From: Lachnospiraceae bacterium
GTDB taxonomy: Bacteria; Bacillota; Clostridia; Lachnospirales; Lachnospiraceae
Direction of reading: 5' to 3'
DNA: 6,746 bases
NCBI GenBank assembly: GCA_024699395.1
Contig: JAILPU010000177.1
Location: forward strand, 1 to 6,746
A program made the translations under genes and the position numbers. Below are positions 1 through 4,181 of the stretch, in pieces. How positions within the stretch are numbered: position 1 is the stretch's first letter; each line of letters opens with the position of its first letter. The notes under the pieces were generated by a model. That model searched no databases. It saw only the letters and a program-made list of their open reading frames with translations, and had not been told where the DNA came from.

Positions 1-2
1 AC

Positions 3-92
3 ACAATTATTTACCCTTTAAGTAATGTAAGGGGCGTTATAGATCCGGATATGATCTATAAGACCCCTTATGATATTTGTGAGAAAAATTAG
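3..92 (+). pseudogene. Inverted duplicate of the acetyltransferase 3' end (29 codons plus stop), cut by the window edge
   Basis: Read on the plus strand from base 3, the left arm of the palindrome encodes residues identical to 192-220 of the acetyltransferase at 127-789 and ends with TAG at 90-92. Only this C-terminal piece is visible because the window begins here. It could be the end of a complete tail-to-tail second gene copy lying outside the window, a truncated duplicate, or a chimeric fold-back that does not exist in the genome. The absence of any nucleotide difference between the copies makes an old duplication unlikely. Confidence 0.3.
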
Positions 93-129
93 ATTACTCT
101 GCTTCCTTTGTAAGTACCAGAGTAATCTA
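81..129 (-). terminator. Possible intrinsic terminator of the acetyltransferase gene
   Basis: On the minus strand the TAG stop is followed at once by ATTACTCT (126-119), an 18-base loop (118-101), the complement AGAGTAAT (100-93) and then CTAATTTTT. This has the form of a Rho-independent terminator. The downstream half lies in the suspect left arm of the palindrome, so if that arm is an artefact the terminator is at least partly artefactual too. A short natural hairpin here could also have primed the fold-back. Confidence 0.4.
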
Positions 130-789
130 ATTTTTCTCACAAATATCATAAGGGGTCTTATAGATCATATCCGGATCTATAACGCCCCTTACATTACTTA
201 AAGGGTAAATAATTGTGTTTTTGCCCACAATGCATCCGGGATTGAGAACAGAGTTACAGCCAACCTCACAGTGATCCCCGAGAATTGCACCAAACTTGAT
301 AAGACCGGTATCTAAGTCTGTTTTTTCAAGATGGACTTTAATGACACTTCTGTCACTTTTGAGATTGCTTGTTACGGCACCGGCACCCAGATGAGCACCG
401 TATCCTAAGATTGAGTCGCCAACATAGTTAAAGTGGGGAACCTGAACCTTATCAAAGAGGATTGCGTTTTTAACTTCTGTAGAATTACCTATGACACAGT
501 TGGAACCGATAATGGCATTTCCGCGGATAAAGGCCCCGGGGCGCACCTCGGTATTGTGCCCTATGATGCAGGGACCGTAAATCTGTGTATTGGGGAAAAT
601 TCCGGCATCCTTTGCGATGTAGATATCGTCCCCAAGATCATTATATTCATCAGAAGAAAGAGTGCTGGTGAGTATATCGATGATATCTCCTATGTGGGGA
701 ATAACTTCCCAGGGATATTGATATCCGGCAAGATATTTCCATGCAAGTGTTTTGTCTTCGCAGAAGAGATCAGTGATAAATATACTCAT
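127..789 (-). CDS. GlmU C-terminal-like left-handed beta-helix acetyltransferase (stand-alone)
   Basis: A 220-residue protein dominated by hexapeptide repeats from about residue 65 to 205 (for example the turns IIGHNT, IIGSNC, IVGKNT), the signature of the left-handed parallel beta-helix acyltransferase family. It resembles the acetyltransferase half of GlmU: VRPGAF (R83), EVKN (K107), VPHFNYVGDS (H119) and GAGAVTSN (135-142). By family knowledge the His is the catalytic base for acetyl transfer to an amino sugar; K107 lies 12 residues before H119, the same spacing as I recall in GlmU. The N-terminal pyrophosphorylase domain is absent and is replaced by about 60 unrelated residues. Such proteins are often labelled UDP-N-acetylglucosamine pyrophosphorylase, which would be misleading here because the nucleotidyl-transfer module is missing. 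The likely role is cytoplasmic amino-sugar or nucleotide-sugar acetylation, but the true substrate is unknown. The start is supported by AAGGAGG at 797-803, seven bases upstream of ATG. The gene diverges from the amidase gene. Its last 29 codons are duplicated in the palindrome. Confidence 0.9.
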   Translation of the reverse strand: MSIFITDLFCEDKTLAWKYLAGYQYPWEVIPHIGDIIDILTSTLSSDEYNDLGDDIYIAKDAGIFPNTQIYGPCIIGHNTEVRPGAFIRGNAIIGSNCVIGNSTEVKNAILFDKVQVPHFNYVGDSILGYGAHLGAGAVTSNLKSDRSVIKVHLEKTDLDTGLIKFGAILGDHCEVGCNSVLNPGCIVGKNTIIYPLSNVRGVIDPDMIYKTPYDICEKN

Positions 790-796
790 AGGCGTA

Positions 797-803
797 CCTC
801 CTT
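797..803 (-). promoter_or_regulatory. Shine-Dalgarno site of the acetyltransferase gene
   Basis: On the minus strand AAGGAGG lies seven bases before the ATG at 789-787. It is a full match to the anti-SD core and fixes the start codon. Confidence 0.85.
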
Positions 804-811
804 TTCGTACA

Positions 812-845
812 ATTATAACGCAAAACCGTCATAAATGCTATTATA
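812..845 (-). promoter_or_regulatory. Candidate -10 elements for the acetyltransferase gene
   Basis: On the minus strand two exact TATAAT hexamers occur, at 817-812 and 845-840, upstream of the ribosome binding site. Neither has a convincing TTGACA-type -35 at 16-18 bp, so the promoter could be weak or activator-dependent. The region is AT-rich, so chance matches are possible. Confidence 0.35.
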
Positions 846-857
846 TTTTGATTTTAA

Positions 858-881
858 CGAAACTTTTAGCGAAATTTTTAG
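858..881. repeat. Two head-to-tail 12-bp repeats upstream of the acetyltransferase gene
   Basis: The 12-mers at 858-869 (CGAAACTTTTAG) and 870-881 (CGAAATTTTTAG) match at 11 of 12 positions. On the minus strand they read CTAAAANTTTCG twice, and a weaker third half follows (TTAAAATC). They lie just upstream of the distal candidate -10 at 845-840, where a -35 or an activator site would sit. One helical turn per repeat fits a direct-repeat protein binding site, but the AT-richness means chance cannot be excluded. Confidence 0.4.
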
Positions 882-1020
882 AATATATAATATAAAATTC
901 ATGATTAAGAGCGGGTTATGGAGTAAATGTGGATTATGAAACAAGGGGAGTTACAGAAATCAGATTATGTAGCAAGAGCATTAAAGAGTTGTTTGTATAG
1001 ACTGTACCCATATATGTGAA

Positions 1021-1153
1021 CAGCTGAAATTAAGCAGTATCTTACTGTAAATCGGGTAATGGGAATTAAAATACAGCTGACAGCAGAGCCGTATAATGGG
1101 AATAAAAAATACAGCTGACAGCAGAGCCGGATAATGGGAATAAAATAGCAGCT
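1021..1153. repeat. Intergenic tandem array, about 37-38 bp units with CAGCTG core
   Basis: Two nearly identical units at 1057-1093 and 1094-1131 begin with TAATGGGAAT and contain ACAGCTGACAGCAGAGCC. A third, partial and drifting copy starts at 1132, and a diverged relative containing CAGCTGAAATTAAGCAG precedes the array at 1021. Stops in the reading frames and the non-multiple-of-three period argue against coding. The whole unit is conserved with no unique spacers, so this is not CRISPR. The palindromic CAGCTG recurs at 1021, 1074 and 1112. The array ends about 45 bp upstream of the amidase promoter. The rest of 790-1238 shows no convincing gene. Confidence 0.85.
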
Positions 1154-1172
1154 TACTGCAGCGTTTAACAGT

Positions 1173-1202
1173 TTAAGTGAAAAAATCAATTTATTGTATA
1201 AT
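1173..1202 (+). promoter_or_regulatory. Probable promoter of the amidase gene
   Basis: An exact TATAAT is at 1197-1202, 36 bases before the ATG. The -35 is weak: TTAAGT at 1173-1178 gives an 18-bp spacer. The downstream Shine-Dalgarno (GGGAAAGG, 1224-1231) is imperfect but well spaced, seven bases before the start. Confidence 0.5.
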
Positions 1203-1238
1203 TGGGATTGAAGACGAAGTGTCGGGAAAGGCTTTTTT

Positions 1239-2510
1239 ATGAAGAAGATATATGTAATTATAATGACAATGATTATGGCAGCTTTATTGCTTGCTTCCTG
1301 CGGTAAAAAGAGTGATTCGGGTGCCTTAAATGAAACGGATACGACAATGAGTTCATCCGATAGTGTTAACGTTGGAGAAAACAGCGGAGCAGACGGCAAA
1401 GATAAGAATTTAAAAGAATCGGCTGAAGAGGGACTTGATAATGAGAACAAGACAGATGAAGCCCTCGGTATGTCTGACGAAGCGGGTAGTGCGAGTGACC
1501 TTCCCGATGGCGATGGAAAAGAGAATAAAGAGAGCTTTGGAGAGGCCGATTCAGATATAGAACAGGGCGATGCGGAAAATGCCGGGATAAATGACGACGA
1601 TAAGACGCAGAGCACCGATAAAAAGAAGAACGCTGACAACACAAAGAATTCCGACAAGTCAAAAGACAAGGATAGCGCAAAGAGCGCTGACAAGTCAAAA
1701 GATAAGGACGGCGCAAAGAGCGCCGATAAGTCAAAAGGAACAGACAAAACAAAAAGTTCTGAAGGTGATAATAAAGAAGCATCTAAGACTGAAGACCAAA
1801 ACGGACAGGAAGCTTCTGTAGCAGAAAGCAATTCTGCAGATACTGCGCCCATGCCGGAACCGGTGGTGATTCCCGCAGGCAGCAGGGTGGTATGTATAGA
1901 TCCCGGCCATCAATCCAAACAAAATAAGGACACGGAACCCTTGGGACCCGGTTCAAGCGAAATGAAAAAGAAAGTGTCCTCGGGAACCACAGGGCGTTTT
2001 ACAGGGGTTACGGAATATGAGCTTAACCTTGCAGTTTCTTTAAAATTAAGAGATATTCTTACCGCCAGGGGCTACACCGTAATAATGACAAGGGAAACAA
2101 ACGATGTAAACATAAGCAATGCGGAACGTGCGCAGATAGCTAATGAGAACAGCGCAGCCTGCTTTGTAAGAATTCATGCCAACGGTTCCGAGAATGAGAA
2201 CAAGAGCGGAGCCATGACCATATGCATGACCAAAAACAATCCTTTTAACGCAAGTTTGTATGATGACAGTTACAAATTATCTTCCTGCATTCTTGACAGC
2301 GTAGTTGCCGCCACAGGCTGTGTAAAGGAAAAAGTCTGGGCAACGGATACCATGAGCGGCATAAACTGGAGCCTTGTTCCCGTAACCATAGTGGAAATGG
2401 GCTATATGACCAACAAAGCGGAAGATGAGCTTATGGCAACGGATGATTACCGCGAAAAGCTGGCAACAGGCATTGCAGACGGTATAGATTCATATTTTGC
2501 AGGTCGTTAA
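1239..2510 (+). CDS. Secreted N-acetylmuramoyl-L-alanine amidase (Amidase_3) lipoprotein
   Basis: A 423-residue precursor. Residues 1-21 form a lipoprotein signal: Lys-Lys, a hydrophobic core, and the lipobox LLASC with C21 as the lipidation site, so the mature protein should be anchored on the outer face of the membrane. Residues 22-210 are a highly charged, Ser/Asp/Lys/Glu-rich disordered linker with three 12-residue repeats at 137-172, presumably spanning the cell wall. Residues 215-423 are a zinc amidase domain of the Amidase_3 type that cleaves the MurNAc-L-Ala bond in peptidoglycan. Expected ligands and catalyst are visible: H224 in IDPGHQ, E259 in VTEYELNLA, H313 in RIHANG, and E386 in VEMGYMTN. 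The domain is complete, so activity is likely. The role could be cell separation, wall turnover or sporulation-related remodelling; nothing nearby decides between these. It appears monocistronic, with its own promoter and a strong terminator downstream. The ATG at 1239 is chosen because it gives an intact signal peptide and has GGGAAAGG seven bases upstream. Confidence 0.95.
   Translation: MKKIYVIIMTMIMAALLLASCGKKSDSGALNETDTTMSSSDSVNVGENSGADGKDKNLKESAEEGLDNENKTDEALGMSDEAGSASDLPDGDGKENKESFGEADSDIEQGDAENAGINDDDKTQSTDKKKNADNTKNSDKSKDKDSAKSADKSKDKDGAKSADKSKGTDKTKSSEGDNKEASKTEDQNGQEASVAESNSADTAPMPEPVVIPAGSRVVCIDPGHQSKQNKDTEPLGPGSSEMKKKVSSGTTGRFTGVTEYELNLAVSLKLRDILTARGYTVIMTRETNDVNISNAERAQIANENSAACFVRIHANGSENENKSGAMTICMTKNNPFNASLYDDSYKLSSCILDSVVAATGCVKEKVWATDTMSGINWSLVPVTIVEMGYMTNKAEDELMATDDYREKLATGIADGIDSYFAGR
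1647..1754 (+). repeat. Three 36-nt in-frame repeats coding the Lys/Asp-rich linker
   Basis: Residues 137-172 of the amidase lipoprotein are three consecutive 12-residue units of the form S-A-D-K-S-K-D-K-D-x-A-K, the third drifting to GTDKTK. The first two are nearly identical at the DNA level. Such in-frame repeats can change copy number by slippage and so alter linker length without loss of frame. Confidence 0.85.
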
Positions 2511-2599
2511 AAATGAATGATTCTATCTTAAAAACAATAAAAAAATGAAGTAAATAGTGATTTCAATTACAAATTCATTGCTGGAAAAGTATGCAGATA

Positions 2600-2649
2600 A
2601 CAAATCCTGCCGGATAGCCGGGAAAGAGCTGGCCGGTGGGATTTGTTTT
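2600..2649 (+). terminator. Rho-independent terminator after the amidase gene
   Basis: ACAAATCCTGCCGG (2600-2613) pairs with CCGGTGGGATTTGT (2633-2646) through 14 continuous pairs, two of them G-U. The 19-base loop is followed by a T-rich tail (TTTTA). It lies about 90 bp after the amidase stop and separates that gene from the dehydrogenase. Confidence 0.85.
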
Positions 2650-2688
2650 ATTGGGGAAAATGCTCCGTTTTGAGAAGCCTACAAGCAC

Positions 2689-2712
2689 GATAAAAAATGT
2701 TAAATTTTTATC
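2689..2712. promoter_or_regulatory. Palindrome upstream of the dehydrogenase promoter, candidate operator
   Basis: GATAAAAA (2689-2696) and TTTTTATC (2705-2712) form an 8-bp inverted repeat around 8 bases, ending 10 bp before the -35. A related sequence, GATAAAAAATTAACA, recurs at 2761 just after the predicted transcription start, so the promoter is flanked by similar boxes. This arrangement would suit a repressor, but no known operator consensus is recognised and the AT-rich composition weakens the case. Confidence 0.3.
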
Positions 2713-2721
2713 AGAAAATGA

Positions 2722-2750
2722 TTGACAAAAAAATATCAACGATGTAGAAT
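2722..2750 (+). promoter_or_regulatory. Near-consensus housekeeping promoter of the dehydrogenase gene
   Basis: TTGACA at 2722-2727 and TAGAAT at 2745-2750 are separated by 17 bp, matching the sigma-A type consensus at 11 of 12 positions. Transcription would start near 2757, leaving a leader of about 47 bases. Confidence 0.85.
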
Positions 2751-2803
2751 AACAATGGCTGATAAAAAATTAACAATATTGATTCAACAAGGAGGACAAA
2801 TAA

Positions 2804-3559
2804 ATGGCTAAAACAGCAATAATAACCGGCGGTTCAAGAGGTATTGGAGAAGCAATGGCTCTGAAATTGGGAGAGCTTGGATATAATGTGGTAATCAATT
2901 ACAGAAGTGAATCCTCAAAGGTGCTTTCAGACAATCTCGCAGAAAAGATTGCCAAAGAATACAAGGTGGAAACTCTTGTTGTAAAGGCAGATGTAAGTAA
3001 GTATGAGGATTGTGAGGCACTTGTAAATAAAACCGTTGAAAAGTTCGGCGACAAGATTTCCGTACTTGTTAATAACGCAGGAATCACAAACAACTGCAAC
3101 TGGATCGACATTACAAAGGAGCAGTATGAAAACGTTATCAATACAAACCTTATGAGTTTCCTTCACATGACTCATCTGGTGCTTCCCTACATGATCAATC
3201 ACTCAAGCAAGGAGGACCAGTGCAATATAGTTAACACATCTTCTGTTGGAGGACTTACGGGAGTTATCAATCAGGCTGATTATTGCGCATCCAAGTCCGG
3301 TATCATCGGACTTACCAGAGCACTTGCACTTGAATTTGCTTCCCGTGGTGTACGCGTAAACGCAATTGCTCCCGGAATGATAATGACCGATATGTTAAGG
3401 GGCGTAAACCAGGATGAGCTCAATGCTCTTGCAGCTACCATTCCCGAGGGATTTATCGGAGATGTATCTGATATAGCCGGTGCTTTGGGATACCTGCTCA
3501 CAGCGCCTTACATGACAGGTCAGGTAATTTCACCCAATGGTGGATTTGTTCTTCAGTAA
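2804..3559 (+). CDS. FabG-like short-chain dehydrogenase/reductase, NADPH-type
   Basis: A 251-residue classical SDR with all family landmarks: the Rossmann glycine motif TGGSRGIG (8-15), an NYRSES segment after beta-2 (R34) that usually favours NADPH, KADV at 61-64, NNAG (90-93), N115 in NTNLMS, and the catalytic S147, Y160 and K164 (YCASK), with the Ser-Tyr spacing of 13 seen in FabG. Length and motifs fit 3-oxoacyl-ACP reductase or acetoacetyl-CoA reductase, but no other fatty-acid or PHB genes are adjacent, so the substrate is not established. A short polar insertion around 132-140 (NHSSKEDQC) lies before the catalytic Ser strand. Translation starts at ATG 2804 behind AAGGAGG (2789-2795), eight bases upstream. 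It is probably a single-gene transcript with its own strong promoter. The last 36 bp of the gene recur 65 bp downstream. Confidence 0.9.
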   Translation: MAKTAIITGGSRGIGEAMALKLGELGYNVVINYRSESSKVLSDNLAEKIAKEYKVETLVVKADVSKYEDCEALVNKTVEKFGDKISVLVNNAGITNNCNWIDITKEQYENVINTNLMSFLHMTHLVLPYMINHSSKEDQCNIVNTSSVGGLTGVINQADYCASKSGIIGLTRALALEFASRGVRVNAIAPGMIMTDMLRGVNQDELNALAATIPEGFIGDVSDIAGALGYLLTAPYMTGQVISPNGGFVLQ

Positions 3560-3624
3560 GCCGGGAGTATATCATGAATCGAGGGTGCGTAATTTCACCC
3601 AATGGAGGATTTGTTCTTCAGTAA
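3524..3624 (+). repeat. Direct duplication of the last 36 bp of the dehydrogenase gene
   Basis: Bases 3524-3559 (the final codons and TAA stop) recur at 3589-3624 with a single mismatch (T3541 versus A3606), separated by 29 bp. The second copy would encode the same final residues but has no start and lies after the stop, so it is a remnant, not a gene. It could come from a local 65-bp tandem duplication with a diverged spacer, or from recombination with another allele or paralogue of the gene. Confidence 0.95.
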
Positions 3625-3754
3625 AACGAAGAACAGCACGAATAGTTTTTAATAAAAAACGATAGATGTGCCATGAGTAAACGGAGTATTGTTTATATAA
3701 TAAAAACGTCATAGGACGCCGGATTGCAGATACGCTACTCTGTGATTCGTACAA

Positions 3755-3800
3755 AAAATGGATGCTTTCCTGTATTTCACAAGAAGCATCCATTTTATTA
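3755..3800 (+). terminator. Rho-independent terminator downstream of the dehydrogenase
   Basis: AAAATGGATGCTT (3755-3767) pairs perfectly with AAGCATCCATTTT (3784-3796) over 13 bp around a 16-base loop. The A-run on the left and T-run on the right mean it could act in both directions, though only plus-strand genes are visible on both sides. It lies about 195 bp after the dehydrogenase stop, beyond the duplicated 3' end. Bases 3625-3754 hold nothing recognisable. Confidence 0.8.
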
Positions 3801-3802
3801 TG

Positions 3803-3995
3803 CGTCAGGCGATGTGGCGTTAGCATGTGCAAAGCGTGAATTTGGTCAGCGATGTGGGGTTAACGGGTGCAAAGCGTGATTTTGGTCAGAGATGTGCAGT
3901 TAACTGGTGAAAGCGTGAGTTTGGTAAGCGATGTGGGGTTAACGGGTGCAAAGCGTGAATTTGCTCACAGTTGCGCGGTTAACAGCTATAATGAC
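3803..3995. repeat. Intergenic tandem array of five 39-41 bp units, each with GTTAAC or a variant
   Basis: Units begin near 3803, 3844, 3884, 3923 and 3963. The core is GATGTGGGGTTAACGGGTGC followed by AAAGCGTGAATTTGGTCAGC. Units two and four differ at only about two positions of 40; the first and third have several changes and the fifth is degenerate, keeping the GTTAAC. The first unit has GTTAGC instead. Stops occur in the shifting frames, so it is not coding. There are no unique spacers between short repeats, so it is not CRISPR. It starts right after the terminator and ends about 55 bp upstream of the -10 of the surface-protein promoter. I do not recognise a named repeat family. Confidence 0.92.
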
Positions 3996-4024
3996 TGAGT
4001 GTGCCGGGAGCTACATATGATTTC

Positions 4025-4054
4025 TTTACAGTTCAAGATATTTGGGTGTAAAAT
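4025..4054 (+). promoter_or_regulatory. Probable promoter of the DUF6273 surface-protein gene
   Basis: TTTACA (4025-4030) and TAAAAT (4049-4054) are separated by 18 bp, each hexamer one base from consensus. A start near 4061 would give a leader of about 120 bases. A second TATAAT at 3987-3992, inside the last degenerate repeat unit, lacks a good -35 and is less likely. Confidence 0.55.
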
Positions 4055-4090
4055 TGAAACTAGCCCACATTATTTTTTGAAAATACACTG

Positions 4091-4140
4091 CGATATCCAA
4101 ACACTTTCAATAATTGAGTTCAGGATATCGGTTTTTCGAT
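4091..4140 (+). promoter_or_regulatory. Terminator-like hairpin in the leader of the surface-protein gene, possible attenuator
   Basis: CGATATCC (4091-4098) pairs with GGATATCG (4123-4130) around a 24-base loop and is followed by GTTTTT, an intrinsic-terminator shape placed after the predicted promoter and about 45 bases before the start codon. The 3' arm can alternatively form a small hairpin with CGATG at 4137-4141. Mutually exclusive structures would allow attenuation, but no known riboswitch or T-box element is recognised. It could equally be a simple terminator for upstream read-through if transcription really starts after it. Confidence 0.45.
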
Positions 4141-4166
4141 GATTTTTATGATAAACATAGAGGAAA

Positions 4167-4173
4167 AGGGGAG
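4167..4173 (+). promoter_or_regulatory. Shine-Dalgarno site deciding the surface-protein start
   Basis: AGGGGAG at 4167-4173 lies eight bases before ATG 4182 but only two before ATG 4176, so 4182 is preferred over the longest in-frame start. Confidence 0.6.
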
Positions 4174-4181
4174 AAATGCAT

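Larger units (their letters stand above)
1..218. repeat. Perfect 100-bp inverted repeat with 18-base centre
   Basis: Bases 1-100 are the exact reverse complement of 119-218, with an 18-base centre at 101-118. The right arm holds the last 29 codons and the stop of the minus-strand acetyltransferase gene; the left arm carries the same codons on the plus strand. One hundred matching base pairs is far longer than a natural terminator and shows no drift, which suggests either a very recent inverted duplication or a fold-back chimera formed in library preparation or assembly. Its position at the very edge of the window favours the artefact explanation, but sequence alone cannot settle it. Confidence 0.97.

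Noticed and set aside
1..218. Insertion-sequence terminal inverted repeats
   Set aside because: The arms are nearly adjacent, enclose only 18 bases, and consist of coding sequence of the neighbouring gene; no transposase or target duplication is present.
433..834. 133-codon plus-strand open frame
   Set aside because: Antisense to the acetyltransferase, whose hexapeptide repeats and active-site residues clearly mark the minus strand as coding.
927..1019. 30-codon plus-strand frame starting MWIMKQGEL
   Set aside because: The GGAG lies only three bases before the ATG, there is no clear promoter and no recognisable motif, and the frame ends at the first array element. A real small peptide cannot be excluded but is not supported.
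965..1852. 295-codon minus-strand open frame, Ser/Leu/Phe-rich with repeats
   Set aside because: It is the antisense of the Lys/Asp/Ser-rich linker of the amidase gene and of the adjacent intergenic array. Its composition and repeats follow directly from the coding strand, and there is no ribosome binding site or family similarity.
3572..3832. 86-codon minus-strand open frame between the dehydrogenase and the array
   Set aside because: It runs through the terminator hairpin, the duplicated gene tail and the first array unit, has no recognisable domain and no clear ribosome binding site.
3803..3995. CRISPR array
   Set aside because: The whole unit of about 40 bp is conserved, with no alternation of repeat and unique spacer, and there are no cas genes.
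4055..4175. Known riboswitch (for example cyclic-di-GMP type) in the surface-protein leader
   Set aside because: No recognisable conserved core of a known class could be found by eye; only the terminator-like hairpin is supportable.
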